Below the pieces are notes generated by a model that was not told the origin of the DNA, ran no database searches, and saw nothing but the letters and a program-made list of their open reading frames with translations. From contig NZ_CP121648.1 in NCBI RefSeq assembly GCF_029714205.1, positions 3,180,001 to 3,244,000 of the forward strand: DNA of 64,000 nt, written 5' to 3'. Origin of the DNA: Methylobacterium sp. CB376 (GTDB taxonomy: Bacteria; Pseudomonadota; Alphaproteobacteria; Rhizobiales; Beijerinckiaceae). Shown piece after piece: positions 17,803 through 28,271 of the stretch (position 1 is its first letter; each line of letters opens with the position of its first letter). Made by a program: the position numbers and the translations under genes.

Positions 17803-18388
17803 GATTGCCTCCCTTGCGGGTCAGGCACGTGATGCTATGCCCGGCGCCCTGGGGAGGCAATCCTCGTGCAGTTGCGCCTCGTGCAGTTGCGCGCAGGGGC
17901 TTGGCAGTGGCTCCGAGGCGGGTCCGTACTGCCCGTTATGCGGAGCTTCTCCAGTCCGACTGAAGGCCGACTGTATCACGGGCCGCAGTTCAAGCCGCAC
18001 AATCACCGTCCGTGGCGCATGCAGTAACATACGTCAGCTTCATGCTAGCAGAAGCGCTAACATGGGTCCGTCAAATGAATGACATCTCCTACGATTTCCT
18101 GCCAAGATTGATTTGGAAGCGCCACCAATGTTGATGGAACGAAAGAAATCCTCTTTCGGCGCGCGTCGAATGGTCTTATAGTCGAGTCTGGTCAGAGCTG
18201 GGCTTTTGCAGAAGAGACCCGGCCTCTCGCGAGGGCATGGCGGTTGCGCCATGTGCGGGCCCGCACATTCATCGGCTCTCGGCGAGGCCAGTATTGGATT
18301 CGGTCAAATTGGCCATACCGCTTTGGCCACTGCTCCCGTTAAGAGCTGACGCAGGTGGTACATAGCAGATCCACGGAAGGAGCTTCCT
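17803..18388. other. Gene-poor stretch between dodecin and the small membrane protein
   Basis: This is 586 bp with only short frames lacking ribosome-binding sites or recognisable composition. The second half (18030-18180) is AT-richer. It probably contains the dodecin promoter on one side and the promoter of the gene at 18389 on the other. No operator, RNA gene or repeat was recognised. Confidence 0.45.
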
Positions 18389-18877
18389 ATGCAGAAGCCC
18401 GTCGCTCACCGGCATAACGATGGATCAGCACACTATTCGTACTGCTATCCTGAGGATGGCAATCGGCTGACTCGGTTCGAATGGCAAGTCTCACGCCAGA
18501 CGGTGGAGACCAAGCAGCGCTCACGAACGGCACTGAGTCTGTTCGGCTCCGCTCTCGGCCTTGCGACGGCAGCGTTCTGGGTGACGATGCTGGTGTCCCC
18601 GCCGACATCGGAGGCGACAGCCGCGTCGGAACCCTCGGCGCGGTGCGCGCAGGTGGAGCAGACGGTCCGGCCGTGGCTCGACCGAGAAGTTGCCCGTCGT
18701 GCTCGCGTCGGCGTAACGGCGGGCCAGGCGGAGTTCAACAGCATGCTGCTGTCATACCAGTCCGCCCACGCGCAGTGCATGTCCGGCCGCGTGCGCAGCG
18801 CTGAGAGCAACCTCAAGCGCTTGGAGGTGCAAATCGCCGCGCTTGCCGATCGGTCCACGTCGCAGGACGAAGACTGA
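18389..18877 (+). CDS. Uncharacterised single-span membrane protein
   Basis: The product has 162 residues and an excellent ribosome-binding site (AAGGAG, eight bases before the ATG). The N-terminal 45 residues are polar. One hydrophobic segment (about 47-66, LSLFGSALGLATAAFWVTML) is followed by a soluble region with two cysteines (ARCAQVEQTV, HAQCMSG) and helical, charged stretches (SNLKRLEVQIAALADR). This suggests a membrane-anchored periplasmic domain, perhaps with a disulfide. I do not recognise the family. Nothing in the neighbourhood assigns a role. Confidence 0.65.
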   Translation: MQKPVAHRHNDGSAHYSYCYPEDGNRLTRFEWQVSRQTVETKQRSRTALSLFGSALGLATAAFWVTMLVSPPTSEATAASEPSARCAQVEQTVRPWLDREVARRARVGVTAGQAEFNSMLLSYQSAHAQCMSGRVRSAESNLKRLEVQIAALADRSTSQDED

Positions 18878-19033
18878 AATCCCATCACGCCCCTCGCGCC
18901 GATGATGGCCAATCGGGCAGCACAGGTGGAGCACGCGCGCGCGAAGCCACGGCTCATCCGAAGCATTCGGCCAGATTACCCAATGGCATGGACCGTTCGG
19001 GAGCAGAACCGGCTGCTGGCGCAGTGCTTTGGG

Positions 19034-19067
19034 CTGACGTTGAGCCGCTCTCGCGGCTCAACGTCAG
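19034..19067 (-). terminator. Strong hairpin at the end of the nos operon
   Basis: Arms CTGACGTTGAGCCG and CGGCTCAACGTCAG pair perfectly over 14 bases around a six-base loop. The hairpin starts six bases beyond the nosX stop. No T-run follows on the minus strand, so it may act as a transcript 3' end stabiliser or a Rho-assisted terminator. Confidence 0.7.
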
Positions 19068-19072
19068 GAGGA

Positions 19073-20065
19073 TCAGACCACGAGCTGCATCGCCGCGCCA
19101 CGCTGATCGATGAGATGGACCAGCTCCGCTCCGTGCAAGCGGGCCACCGCGGGCATGTCCTGCGGCCGCATGAGGCTGAACGCCGTCGAGAGCGCGTCGG
19201 CTGCAGTCGCGGTGCGGGCGATCACGGTCACGCTCTGATAGCGGTCCGCGCAGGTGCCCGTGGCCGGGTCGAACAGGTGATTGAAGCACCCGGCCGGGTC
19301 GAAGCGGAAGCCGTAAGGACCCGAGGTCGCGACGGCGCGGTCGACGACCGGCAGCACCGCCGCGCTCTGCCCGGGCCGCTGCGGATCCTCGATCCCGACC
19401 TGCCACGGGCGGCCATCGGGACGTGTCCCGAGCACCCGCGTCTCGCCCATGTCGACGAGGCTCTTGTCCACGCCTTCGCTGCGCAGAAGCGCGATGATCC
19501 TGTCCGTCACGAAGCCCTGGGCGATGCCGTTGAGGGTGACCGCCATGCCCCGGCGCATCGCGACCCGGTCCGGGCTGACCAGCAGCTTGTCATGGCCGAT
19601 GCGCTGGAGAACCGCGCGACGGGCGGCCTGCGTCGGGCCGAGCGGGTCGGCGTCGGGCCGCGAGAAATGCGCCTGGTATAGCGCCCAGAGCGGCTGGACA
19701 GTGACGTCGAAGGCGCCGCGGGTCGTCCGCGAGACGCTCTCGGCCGCCCGCAACAGCGCGACGAATTCCGGGGGCGGCGCCACGACGATGCCGGAGCGGT
19801 TCAAGGCGACGAGCACCGAGTTGGCGTCGTAGAGGCTGAACATGGCCTCGAGCCGGCGCACCTCCTGCACGGTACGCGCGGCCAGGCTTTCGGCCGCGGC
19901 CCGGTCCTCATGGTGGATCTGCAGCTTGCAGATGGCGCCCAGCGCCTGACCCTGCCAGGTCACGAGCGCCGCGTCGGCCCTCGCAGGGCCGCCGAGGGGC
20001 AGGAGCGCCAAGCCGGCAGTGGCAGCGCTGATGCCGAGGAAGCGGCGGCGGGGCAGGCAGGTCAT
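19073..20065 (-). CDS. nosX: NosX, ApbE-like FAD:protein FMN transferase
   Basis: The product has 330 residues. A Tat-like signal (RRRFLGISAATAGLALLPLG) directs it to the periplasm. The ApbE fold is shown by LEAMFSLYDANSVLVALNRSG, AFDVTVQPLW, TLNGIAQGFVTDRI, the SLVDMGETRVLG strand and the metal/FMN-site segment DALSTAFSLM. NosX covalently attaches FMN to a threonine of NosR, keeping electron flow to N2O reductase going. It is the last gene of the operon; its ATG overlaps the nosL stop (20062-20065). Confidence 0.93.
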   Translation of the reverse strand: MTCLPRRRFLGISAATAGLALLPLGGPARADAALVTWQGQALGAICKLQIHHEDRAAAESLAARTVQEVRRLEAMFSLYDANSVLVALNRSGIVVAPPPEFVALLRAAESVSRTTRGAFDVTVQPLWALYQAHFSRPDADPLGPTQAARRAVLQRIGHDKLLVSPDRVAMRRGMAVTLNGIAQGFVTDRIIALLRSEGVDKSLVDMGETRVLGTRPDGRPWQVGIEDPQRPGQSAAVLPVVDRAVATSGPYGFRFDPAGCFNHLFDPATGTCADRYQSVTVIARTATAADALSTAFSLMRPQDMPAVARLHGAELVHLIDQRGAAMQLVV

Positions 20066-20643
20066 CGGACGCCTCCGTGCGCGTCGTGCGCCGGCGCGGC
20101 GCGGGCACCGCTTTCCTCGGTCGCTCCGGCGCCGGGCGCCTCACCGCCGGCCGCAAGGACCTCCGAGGACGGCACCTCGGCAAAGCGCAGCACCCGGCCG
20201 CCCTTCTCGGCGGCGAAGCGCTGCGCCATGCCCTGATCCGAGAACGGCACGATCTCCTCCACCCCCATCCCGCCTCGCGCGGAGCTGCCAACCACGAACC
20301 AGGCGGCGCGCGCCTCCACCCAGTTCTCCGCGCCCGGCTTCGCCCAGGAGGCGGCCTTCCCCATGTCGGAGACGTAGATGGCCAGGATGTCCTTCGGCTC
20401 GTCCGGCAGCATGGTGAAGGCGAGGGCGTCCCGCGCCGAGGAGAACCAGACCGGCTCGATCCGGCTCTGCAGCAGGATCTGGCCCTTGGGGCCGGGATGC
20501 TCCAGCACGTTCATGCCGCAATAATGGCCCATCGCGTCGGCCGTGAGGGCCGCGGGCTTCGGCGCCTCGGCGCTCCGCTGCTGGTTGCAGCCGGCCGCCA
20601 TCAGGCTGATTGCTGCCGCGCAGATCAGGACGAGTCGCCTCAT
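20062..20643 (-). CDS. nosL: NosL, copper-binding lipoprotein for N2O reductase maturation
   Basis: The product has 193 residues. A lipoprotein signal ends with LMAAGC, so Cys19 is the likely lipidated residue. The copper-binding element HYCGMNVLEHPGPKGQ follows at about residue 40. NosL is an outer-face copper chaperone that supplies Cu(I) for CuZ assembly together with the NosDFY complex. The C-terminal 40 residues are an Ala/Gly/Glu-rich tail with His near the end. The stop overlaps nosX, and the start overlaps the end of nosY (20640-20643). Confidence 0.93.
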   Translation of the reverse strand: MRRLVLICAAAISLMAAGCNQQRSAEAPKPAALTADAMGHYCGMNVLEHPGPKGQILLQSRIEPVWFSSARDALAFTMLPDEPKDILAIYVSDMGKAASWAKPGAENWVEARAAWFVVGSSARGGMGVEEIVPFSDQGMAQRFAAEKGGRVLRFAEVPSSEVLAAGGEAPGAGATEESGARAAPAHDAHGGVR

Positions 20644-21470
20644 AGCTCCCTCCGAGAGAAGGACACCGCCGCCATGCCGAGCGGAAGAACCGTCCAGAGG
20701 CCCAGCGCCAGGACCAGTATCGACGGGGTCAGGGCGGCATCCGCGGTCAGCCCGGCCATCCCGGAGAACGCGCTGGCATTGCCGAGGCCCGCCAGGTTCA
20801 CCAGCCGGTAAATGTCGGTTGGGTTGAGCAGCAGCAGGACGTTGAGGAGCCCTGCCGAGATCACGCGGCCCTGATCGACCACCAGGAGCCCGAGCAGCGC
20901 CATGTCGTAGATGAGCACCAGCGCGAGCCAGATCCCGATCGAGGCGCCGGCTGCCGTGCTGCGGCTGCCCGCGAGCGCGCTCACCAAGTAGCCGAGGGCC
21001 ACGAAAACGGCGCCGAGCGCGACCGACGAGCCGATCATCGCGGCGAAGGCGAGCCAGCTCGCGGCCTGGATCTCGGCGCCGGTCAGCAGCAGGGCCACCG
21101 CCGCGGCGCCGTAGCCGAGCAGCGTGGCGAAGGCCAGGATCGCGAGGTGGCCCAAGAACTTGCCAAGCACCACCTGGCCGCGTCCGACCGGATAGCTGAG
21201 GAGCAGCAGCATCGTGCCGCGCTCCATCTCGCCGACGATCGCGTCGTGCGCGAGCAGCAGCGCGATCAGGGGCAGCAGGAATATCGTCAGGCTGGACAGG
21301 CTGACGATCACCACGTCGAGCGCGCGGACGCCGACGCTGCCGGTGGGCGCACTCCCGAGGAAGGTCAAGGCCAGGGACAGCCCGGCCATCAGCAGCGTGG
21401 TTGCGAGCACCCAGCGGTTGCGCAGCGCTTCCTGCACCTCCTTGACCGCCATGATCCAGGTCGCCCTCAT
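20640..21470 (-). CDS. nosY: NosY, permease subunit of the NosDFY ABC complex
   Basis: The product has 276 residues and about six transmembrane spans (for example ILAFATLLGYGAAAVALLL and LALVLIYDMALLGLLVV). The MERGTMLLLLSYPVGRGQVV loop is characteristic of NosY/ABC-2 permeases. With the ATPase NosF and the periplasmic NosD it forms the membrane machine needed to build the CuZ centre. The start codon overlaps the nosF stop (21467-21470) and the stop overlaps nosL. Confidence 0.93.
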   Translation of the reverse strand: MRATWIMAVKEVQEALRNRWVLATTLLMAGLSLALTFLGSAPTGSVGVRALDVVIVSLSSLTIFLLPLIALLLAHDAIVGEMERGTMLLLLSYPVGRGQVVLGKFLGHLAILAFATLLGYGAAAVALLLTGAEIQAASWLAFAAMIGSSVALGAVFVALGYLVSALAGSRSTAAGASIGIWLALVLIYDMALLGLLVVDQGRVISAGLLNVLLLLNPTDIYRLVNLAGLGNASAFSGMAGLTADAALTPSILVLALGLWTVLPLGMAAVSFSRREL

Positions 21471-22372
21471 GCCGCGGGCTCCCGGTCACGCAGGAAATGC
21501 GCGTAGAGGTCGTCGAGCGTCGGTGAGAGCACGTCGATATCCTCGGGTGGCGACCCGGCGCACAGCAGCGTCCGCAGCATCGCGACCTTGCGGTGATCCG
21601 CGACCGCGAACTCGAGCGCCCCGCAGGGGAGGCGCCGAGCCGTCGCGAGGCCCGCCGGCAGGACGGGCGCCTCCGATCCGGGCCGGATGCGGATGCGCAC
21701 GGGCAAGCGCGCCACGCGGCGCAGCTCCTCCAGCGATCCGCTCGCCGCCATGCGGCCCCGGTCCATGATGATGACCCGGTCGGCTCGGTCCTCCAGTTCG
21801 CTGAGCGCGTGGGAGGAGAGCAGCACGGTGGCGCCGCGGCCAGCGAGCGCCCGCACAATGTCGTAGAAGGCGAGCCTGAGCGCCGGGTCGAGGCCGGTCG
21901 TGGGCTCGTCGAGGAGCAGCACCTCGGGCTCGCCGATCAGGGCTTGGGCGAGGCCCAGCCGCTGCCGCATGCCCTTCGAATAGGTGCCGACGCGGCGATG
22001 AGATGCCTCGCCGAGCCCGACACGCTCCAGCAGGCGGAGGCTCGCGGTCTCGGGCGCGCGCTTGAGCCGCGCGTAGAAGCTCAGGGTCTCGCGCCCAGTC
22101 AGGGCCCCGTTGAAGGAAACGTTCTCGGGCAGATAGCCGAGCCGCCGACGGGCCGCGAACTGCCCGGCGGCCGGGTTCTCGCCCAGCACCTGGACACTGC
22201 CGGCATTCGCTCGAATCAGGCCCAGCATCAGCTTCATCAGGGTGGTCTTGCCGGCGCCGTTATGGCCGACCAGCGCCACGGCGCCGGAGGCCAGCGTGAA
22301 GCTGACGTCGCGCACCGCCTCGGCGGCCCCGTAGCGTTTCGTCACGCCCCGCAGCTCAACCGCTCCGGTCAT
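21467..22372 (-). CDS. nosF: NosF, ATPase of the NosDFY complex
   Basis: The product has 301 residues. Walker A is GHNGAGKTT (about residues 36-44), the signature is YSKGMRQRLG and Walker B is VLLLDEPTTGLD, followed by the LLSSHALSELE switch region. The start at 22372 (MTGAVELRG) overlaps the nosD stop by four bases. The C-terminal 85 residues form the accessory domain found in NosF. It powers the transporter-like conformational cycle that passes copper or sulfur components to NosZ. Confidence 0.93.
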   Translation of the reverse strand: MTGAVELRGVTKRYGAAEAVRDVSFTLASGAVALVGHNGAGKTTLMKLMLGLIRANAGSVQVLGENPAAGQFAARRRLGYLPENVSFNGALTGRETLSFYARLKRAPETASLRLLERVGLGEASHRRVGTYSKGMRQRLGLAQALIGEPEVLLLDEPTTGLDPALRLAFYDIVRALAGRGATVLLSSHALSELEDRADRVIIMDRGRMAASGSLEELRRVARLPVRIRIRPGSEAPVLPAGLATARRLPCGALEFAVADHRKVAMLRTLLCAGSPPEDIDVLSPTLDDLYAHFLRDREPAA

Positions 22373-23754
22373 GGTTCCGGTCCTCGTCGTGCCGGCTTCG
22401 CGGGCGGCGAGATGAGAGGTTTGGTGTCCACGACACCGCCCGGCAGGAGAGCCGGGAACTGCGATTGTGCCCAGCGGATCACCTGGAGCGCCGGCGAGTT
22501 GACCAGGACCTTGGCGGCGGGCGCCGTCCAGAGCACCTTGTCGATGATGTCGTTGGGCCGGTAGGCCGTATCGGCCAGCCCGTCGCCGTTCAGGTCGAAG
22601 CCCGGGTTGTCGCTCCAGTAATTGCCTCGCCCGCCAGCCGACCAGTCGAGATAGCGCGTCCCGACATATTTCACCTGGTTGCGGTTGGCCACGAAGGCGT
22701 TGCCGGACACTTGGTTGCCTTCGGAGCCCGCCGTGAAGTGGATGCCGATCTCGCAGCCCTCGAACCAGTTGTCGCGGAATCGGTTCTGGTTTGCATTGTA
22801 GATGAAGACGCATTTCTCCGGCCCGATCCGGGCCGCGGCGGCCGGGGCGGATGCCGGCCCGGCGGCTGGCAGGCCGTGCTCGGACGCCGAGCGCTGGCCA
22901 CGGCTCGTCCACCGCTCGGCGGGCTGCGGCCCGCCCACCACCAGATTGCCCGCCACCTCGGATCCGTTCGCGTAGTTGAAGACGAAGCCGTCGTCGCGGT
23001 CGCGGTCGGAGACGTTGCCGCTCACGACCAGCCGGTTCGAGAACATGATGGCGTAGCCGACCGCGTTGCCGGTCGAGATATTGTCTCTTATCTCGCTGTC
23101 GTTCGTATACATATAGTGGATGGCGAAGCGAAGGTCGTGGAAGTTGTTGCGGGAGAAGACATTGCGCTTGCTGCTGATCGTGAAGACGCCGTCCCGGCCG
23201 AAGCTGATGTCGTTGTCGACGACCTGCGCGCCGGGCGCGTTCCAGACCGATACCCCGTTGCCCGCCTCGGCGAGGCGGCCGTCCCGAAGGCCCACGATGG
23301 TGTTGTGGCGCACGAGGGCGTCCTCGGCCCCGTGCACGTAGACGCCGAACAGGTTGCCCTGGATGCGGTTGCGCTCCACGCGCGCACCCTTGGCCTCCTT
23401 GGTCAGGAAGACACCGGAATCCATCCGCTCCAGATTCGTTCCGGAGCCGCGCACCTCGAGCCCGCGGAGGCTCACGCCGGGCGACGTGACCGTGATGACG
23501 CTCCCGGCGCCGTCCCCCTCGATCATGGTTCCCGGCTCTCCCTCGATCGCGAGCGGCTTGCCGACCGCGAGCGGGCCGCGGTAGCGCCCGCTCCGGAAGA
23601 CGAGCGTGTCCCCCGCGCGCGCCGCATCCACGGCCTGCTGCGGCGATCCCGCCGCGGGCGAAACCTCCCGCCGCTCCGCCCGGGCCGAAGGGGCCATGCT
23701 GGCGGCGAGAATCGCCGCCAGCATCCATCGGGTCCTCTGCGCTGCCTGGTCCAT
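22369..23754 (-). CDS. nosD: NosD, periplasmic beta-helix protein for CuZ assembly
   Basis: The product has 461 residues with a cleavable signal (residues 1-26, SMAPSARA). The body is a right-handed beta-helix of CASH-type repeats. The recurring pattern is visible in GVFLTKEAKGARVERNRI, FGVYVHGAEDALVRHNTI and DGVFTISSKRNVFSRNNF, with the conserved HYMYTNDSEIRDN and IMFSNRLVVSGN blocks. An Ala/Pro-rich insert (around residue 285) and the FIYNANQNRFRDN block are also usual for NosD. It docks on NosFY and hands copper to NosZ. It begins five bases after the nosZ stop. Confidence 0.94.
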   Translation of the reverse strand: MDQAAQRTRWMLAAILAASMAPSARAERREVSPAAGSPQQAVDAARAGDTLVFRSGRYRGPLAVGKPLAIEGEPGTMIEGDGAGSVITVTSPGVSLRGLEVRGSGTNLERMDSGVFLTKEAKGARVERNRIQGNLFGVYVHGAEDALVRHNTIVGLRDGRLAEAGNGVSVWNAPGAQVVDNDISFGRDGVFTISSKRNVFSRNNFHDLRFAIHYMYTNDSEIRDNISTGNAVGYAIMFSNRLVVSGNVSDRDRDDGFVFNYANGSEVAGNLVVGGPQPAERWTSRGQRSASEHGLPAAGPASAPAAAARIGPEKCVFIYNANQNRFRDNWFEGCEIGIHFTAGSEGNQVSGNAFVANRNQVKYVGTRYLDWSAGGRGNYWSDNPGFDLNGDGLADTAYRPNDIIDKVLWTAPAAKVLVNSPALQVIRWAQSQFPALLPGGVVDTKPLISPPAKPARRGPEP

Positions 23755-23758
23755 GACG

Positions 23759-25696
23759 TCAGACGTTCTTGGGCTCCACGAACATCCGCCCTTTCATCTC
23801 CATGTGCATCGCATGGCAGAACCAAGAGCAGTAGTACCAGTAGACGCCTGGCTTATTGGCCGTGAAGGTCACCGAGGCCGTCGCCTGCGGCGCGACTTCC
23901 ATCTGAATGCCGTAGTTCACGATCGAGAAGCCGTGCGTGAGATCCTCGACCGCGTCGATATTGGTGACGTGGACGGTGACCTGGTCGCCCTGCTTCACCG
24001 TGAAGCTCTCGAGACCGAAGGACGGGGCCGTCGAGGTCATGTAGACGCGAACCTTGTCACCGTCGCGGATGACCTTGTTGTCCTCCTCAAGCCTGACGCC
24101 ATCGGCGTTGGCCTGCTTTACTTGGTCAGCGAAGAAGGGATCGGCCCGGTCCCAGATCGAGATCGGGTTGATCTTGGAGCGATGGACGATGGTCGCGTCA
24201 TGCGGCTCGGCAAAGCTCGGGCCGTCATGCACGATCATCATCTTGTCACCCGAGATGTCGATCAGCTGGTCGTTTTCCGGCTTCAGTGGTCCAACGTTCA
24301 GAAAACGGTCCTTCGAGAACTTATTGAGCGAGATGAGCCACTTGCCATCCGCCTCCTTCGTCTGTCCCATGGAGCTGTGGTTGTGGCCCGGCTGATAATG
24401 GACGTCGAGCTTCTGGAGGATCGGGTCGACCTTGGCGCCCTTGTAGGCCTGCCGGGCCTTCTCGATGTTCCACTTCACCACTTGACTGTCGATGAACAGG
24501 GTCGTGAAGGCATTGCCCTTGCCATCATAGGCCGTGTGCAACGGACCGAGGCCGAGCTCCGGCTCGGCGACCACGACGTCGCGCGGCTTGATCTTGTCGT
24601 CAAACAGATCATCGAAGAGACGGACATCCATCACCGTCACGGTCGGCGACAGCTTGCCGTTGGCGACGACGTGGATGCCGTCCGGTGCGGTGTTCATGCC
24701 GTGCGGGCTGTTCGAAACCGGGACGTAGCGGGTGAAGCGCGAGCCATGCCGGCCGTCGACCATCGGTACGCCACCGACCACCTTGGCCTCACCCTTGCGC
24801 ACCGCCTCCTCGATGCGCTTGATGTTGAAGATGACCACCCAATCCTGCTCGTTGGCGGTCATCTCGGCCAGCGTGACCCCTTCTTCGGAATTGTAGCAGG
24901 TCGCGAAGGCGTATTTGCCCTGATAGTCCGCATCGACGTTGTCGAGGTTGCCGTCCACCAGCACCTGCCAGGCGACCTGCATCGTGTCGCCGTCCACGGC
25001 AGTGAAAATGGCGTGATACTGCTTGTTGTCGTCGAGCACCTTGCCGTCGTTCGGAAGCGGCACCCGGTCCTCGCCGTTGCAGAAGACGTAGCCGGTGCGG
25101 GGATACTTCTGCACACGCAGGCCATGAACGGTATGCTGGTTGGGCAGCTCGATGATCTTGTCGCACCGCATCACGTCGAGGCGGATGCGGGCCACGCGCG
25201 TGTTGGCCTTGTCATTCACGAAACAGTAGCGCCCGTCATAGGTGCCGTCCGTGAACGACAGGTGCGGGTGGTGCAGGTCGCCGTTGTGATAGACGCCGCC
25301 GCGAGTCTCCAGAAACTGCTTCGTCTCGGGAAGGAGGCCCTCGGTCAGCACCTTGCGGCTCTGGTCGGTGAGGCCCCAGCCCGTGGCGCTGTCGCGGTTG
25401 AACACCGGAACCCGCATCAGCTCGCGCATCGACGGCAACCCGACGATGCGGAGCTCGCCGGTCTGTCCGCTCGAGAAGAAGACGTAGTACTCGTCGAGAT
25501 CGCCGGGCTTGACCTCGGTCTTGTTCGGGCCGCCGGCGAGCGCGGGGCGCGCGCTCGGCTTCGTCTGCGCCTCGGCCGGCGTCGCGAGACCGCGCGTTCC
25601 GGCCGCCCCCGCGACGGCGCCGGTCGCCGCCGCGGCGGCCGTGGTGCCCAGCAGCTGTCTGCGATTCAGCCTGGCGTGCTCGGAAGTCTCGGACAT
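23759..25696 (-). CDS. nosZ: NosZ, nitrous-oxide reductase (clade I, Tat-exported)
   Basis: The product has 645 residues, the usual clade I length. The twin-arginine signal is NRRQLLGTT at residues 11-19, followed by a hydrophobic Ala-rich segment. The N-terminal seven-bladed propeller carries the CuZ ligands, including the [13 protein letters not shown] motif. The C-terminal cupredoxin carries CuA with C623-xxx-C627-xxx-H631-xx-M634 in [12 protein letters not shown]. It reduces N2O to N2 in the periplasm as the last step of denitrification. The neighbours supply electron donation (NosR, NosX) and copper assembly (NosDFYL). No nir or nor genes are in the window. Confidence 0.97.
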   Translation of the reverse strand: MSETSEHARLNRRQLLGTTAAAAATGAVAGAAGTRGLATPAEAQTKPSARPALAGGPNKTEVKPGDLDEYYVFFSSGQTGELRIVGLPSMRELMRVPVFNRDSATGWGLTDQSRKVLTEGLLPETKQFLETRGGVYHNGDLHHPHLSFTDGTYDGRYCFVNDKANTRVARIRLDVMRCDKIIELPNQHTVHGLRVQKYPRTGYVFCNGEDRVPLPNDGKVLDDNKQYHAIFTAVDGDTMQVAWQVLVDGNLDNVDADYQGKYAFATCYNSEEGVTLAEMTANEQDWVVIFNIKRIEEAVRKGEAKVVGGVPMVDGRHGSRFTRYVPVSNSPHGMNTAPDGIHVVANGKLSPTVTVMDVRLFDDLFDDKIKPRDVVVAEPELGLGPLHTAYDGKGNAFTTLFIDSQVVKWNIEKARQAYKGAKVDPILQKLDVHYQPGHNHSSMGQTKEADGKWLISLNKFSKDRFLNVGPLKPENDQLIDISGDKMMIVHDGPSFAEPHDATIVHRSKINPISIWDRADPFFADQVKQANADGVRLEEDNKVIRDGDKVRVYMTSTAPSFGLESFTVKQGDQVTVHVTNIDAVEDLTHGFSIVNYGIQMEVAPQATASVTFTANKPGVYWYYCSWFCHAMHMEMKGRMFVEPKNV

Positions 25697-25712
25697 GTCA
25701 CGTTCTCCTTTG

Positions 25713-28091
25713 TCAGGACGGGGAGCGGGCGGACGGCGCCGTGGCGGGAACCGGCCTGCCGTCGACGGTCACGCTCGGCTTCGCGCCCCGGCCGCCGGTG
25801 CGCTGCGACGGCGAGCTGAGCGCCTCGAACTTCTCGCGCTTCAGCCGCACCTGGATCATGTGCGGGCAGCGGTGATCGTCGTGGTAGAGTTCCTGGCAGT
25901 GCATGCAGTAGATGCACTCGTTGACGTTGATGTGCCCCTCGGGGTGGATCGACTGGACCGGGCACTCCTTGGCGCAGCGCTGGCAGGGCGAGCCGCATTC
26001 CGGCCAGCGCTTCAGCCACTCGAAGGTGCGCATCCGCCCCGGAATGGCGAGCGCGGCGCCGAGAGGGCACAGGTAGCGGCAGAAGAAGCGCTCGACGAAG
26101 AGCCCCGCCGCGAGCAGCGCCACGGCGTAGAGCGTGAAGGGCCAGTCCCGCACGAATTTCAGGATGATGGCCGTCTTGAACGGTTCGACCTCGGCCAGCG
26201 TCTCGGCCATGGCAACCGAATAGAGCGATACGCCGAAGAGACCGAGGAAGATCACGTACTTGATCGGCCACAGGCGCTCGTGCAGCCCCCACGGAATCGT
26301 CAGCTGCGGCACCTTCAGCCACTGGGCAAGGGTGTTGGTGAGTTCCTGCAGGGCGCCGAACGGACAGAGCCAGCCGCAGAACGGCCCGCGGCCCCAGAAC
26401 AGCAGCCCGGCCGCGATGGCCGCCCACAAGATGAAAATCAGCGGTGCGGCCAGAAAGAAGTCCCAATGGAATCCCGTCACCAAGGCACTGGTGAAGGTGA
26501 GGATGTTCACGACCGAGAGCTGTGCATTCGCGTACCAGCCCAGCCAGACGAGGGTGAACAGCAGGAAGGCGCGCCGCACCCAGACATAGGTGTGCGGGTG
26601 CTTCACCAGCGCGTCCTGGAAGAAGAAGATGCCGGTCAGGACGAGGAGCGCCGCGGCGGTGATGCCGATGGCGATGCTCTTCGAGCGCCAGATCCTGATC
26701 CAGAGTGGCTCGTCCTGGATGGTGGTGGCGTCGGATCCCGCCACCGCCGCGGCGGGCGCCGCGGCAGGTCCCGGTGCGCCGGCGGGGGCTGGCTGCTCGG
26801 CAGCGGTGACGGCGCGCTGTTCCCGCCGGACGTAGCCGTCCGGTAGCGTGTAACCGACATCGAAGGTGAGAAAGGCCTTGTCCCGCGCGCCGACGGCCCG
26901 CTGCACCAGCAGCCGCAGCTGCCAAGGCTCGGTCGGATCGAAGGCGAAGTCCGGCGGGATCGTGAACAGGCCGATCTCCGGCAGGTCCGGCGCTCCGCCT
27001 TCGAGCGCGCCGAGCCGCGTGTGATTGCGGTCGCGGAAGCGGACACCGCTCCCGTCCTGGAGGAGTTCGATGCGATCGAAGATGCCGCCCCGGACGTAGG
27101 CCGCTCCCTTGAACGAGTAGGCCCCCTCCCCCGCCACGACGATGGCCTGCTGCCCCGGCCTGAGCTGGGAGCGCAGGCGGGCATAGCCGTCCTCCCCGAG
27201 CAGGCTGCGGCCGATCGTCGGCACCGAGACCAGGGCGACGTAGAGGTCGATGAAGGTGTCGTCCGGCGCACCAGGCTCCGGGTGCGAGGCCGCGGCCGCG
27301 TTGCCGGACTTGGCGAAGGCCTCGTTGATATCGGCGACGGACAGGTGCAGGCGCCGGATCGAGCCGTCGCCGAGCAGGGTCTGCCAGTCCTTGACCTCGC
27401 TCCTGTCCATGTCGACGGTCTTGGTGACCGTCGCGGCCGCCGCCGCGCCCGCTCCCGCCGCGCCGCCGAGGCGGCCGCTCTTGATCAGCTTCACGGCCGA
27501 GCGCACCGCGCTGTCGCCGATGACGAGCACCGTCACCGTGGCGCCGCTCACGATATCGACCTGCGGCAGCGGCTCCGCCCCGCTCGCGACCGGCCGCATG
27601 CCCTTGCCCACCAGCGTGTTGATCGCCTCCACGATCCGCTTCTCGGGGATGCCGATCAGCACGATCGGCTCCTTGTGATCGACAAGCTTCAGGCCGCGCA
27701 GCACACCTTGCGGGTCGATGCCGATCAGCACGTGGATCGGCTTGCCGGAATAGCCCGTTGCGCTGCTGAAATCCGTATTGAGGTAGACGTAGCCCTTGAG
27801 CGAGCTGCCGGTGTAGACGGGCACGATGGGCGGATCGCCCTGAGGAGAACCGAACCGGTCGGCACCTGCAAAGAATTCACCGGGCTGAACCTTGGCGAGG
27901 TAGTCGGTGAGCGGGCTGGTCCCGGCCGCCATGGCCGCCAACGCACCCCATAGGTGGATCATCGCGATGACGATGAATGTGGCCGGACTCCCGTACCGAC
28001 GGCGGAGCTGCCCCCTGGGATCGCGTGCCGGCACCGTCGCCGCCCCTGCGTGGATGGCAGCTTTTCTAGAAGAATCCCCTAAACACGGCAT
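25713..28091 (-). CDS. nosR: NosR, membrane flavo-iron-sulfur electron donor/regulator of N2O reduction
   Basis: The product has 792 residues from the ATG at 28091. The frame is open to 28172, but that start would lie seven bases from the FNR box. A signal-anchor ([18 protein letters not shown]) leads to a periplasmic FMN-binding domain with VSGATVT as the flavinylation motif. Several membrane spans follow. On the cytoplasmic side are CxxxCP motifs ([21 protein letters not shown]) and two [4Fe-4S] motifs ([31 protein letters not shown]). NosR passes quinol electrons towards NosZ and supports nos expression in known systems. An Ala-rich linker occurs between the periplasmic and membrane parts. 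The gap to nosZ is 16 bp. Confidence 0.95.
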   Translation of the reverse strand: MPCLGDSSRKAAIHAGAATVPARDPRGQLRRRYGSPATFIVIAMIHLWGALAAMAAGTSPLTDYLAKVQPGEFFAGADRFGSPQGDPPIVPVYTGSSLKGYVYLNTDFSSATGYSGKPIHVLIGIDPQGVLRGLKLVDHKEPIVLIGIPEKRIVEAINTLVGKGMRPVASGAEPLPQVDIVSGATVTVLVIGDSAVRSAVKLIKSGRLGGAAGAGAAAAATVTKTVDMDRSEVKDWQTLLGDGSIRRLHLSVADINEAFAKSGNAAAASHPEPGAPDDTFIDLYVALVSVPTIGRSLLGEDGYARLRSQLRPGQQAIVVAGEGAYSFKGAAYVRGGIFDRIELLQDGSGVRFRDRNHTRLGALEGGAPDLPEIGLFTIPPDFAFDPTEPWQLRLLVQRAVGARDKAFLTFDVGYTLPDGYVRREQRAVTAAEQPAPAGAPGPAAAPAAAVAGSDATTIQDEPLWIRIWRSKSIAIGITAAALLVLTGIFFFQDALVKHPHTYVWVRRAFLLFTLVWLGWYANAQLSVVNILTFTSALVTGFHWDFFLAAPLIFILWAAIAAGLLFWGRGPFCGWLCPFGALQELTNTLAQWLKVPQLTIPWGLHERLWPIKYVIFLGLFGVSLYSVAMAETLAEVEPFKTAIILKFVRDWPFTLYAVALLAAGLFVERFFCRYLCPLGAALAIPGRMRTFEWLKRWPECGSPCQRCAKECPVQSIHPEGHINVNECIYCMHCQELYHDDHRCPHMIQVRLKREKFEALSSPSQRTGGRGAKPSVTVDGRPVPATAPSARSPS

Positions 28092-28178
28092 AGGCACCGG
28101 CTCATCGTCACAATCCCGCCGAATCGGTAGGCTGATCGGGCGGTATGGCCAGAAAACCACTTCATTCTGCATCGGTCT

Positions 28179-28192
28179 TTGCGCTAGATCAA
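28179..28192. promoter_or_regulatory. FNR/FixK/NnrR-type box between nosR and the ferritin-like gene
   Basis: The sequence TTGCG-CTAG-ATCAA matches the TTGAT-N4-ATCAA consensus at eight of ten arm positions. It lies 88 bases upstream of the nosR ATG and 80 bases upstream of the divergent ferritin-like gene, a position from which either could be activated. Which CRP/FNR-family regulator binds is unknown. Confidence 0.7.
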
Positions 28193-28271
28193 GCTTTCCG
28201 ATACTGCATGCGCCAGCTCGACGTCAGCTCGATCTTGATTCAGAATTCGACAAATAGGGAGCAAGGCGACC

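Noticed and set aside
18040..18252. A 70-residue minus-strand frame in the gap after dodecin
   Set aside because: No ribosome-binding site, motif or coding-like composition.
22840..22930. Ala/Pro-rich insert in NosD as a sign of fusion or damage
   Set aside because: A variable linker at this point is usual in NosD proteins, and the flanking blocks are intact.
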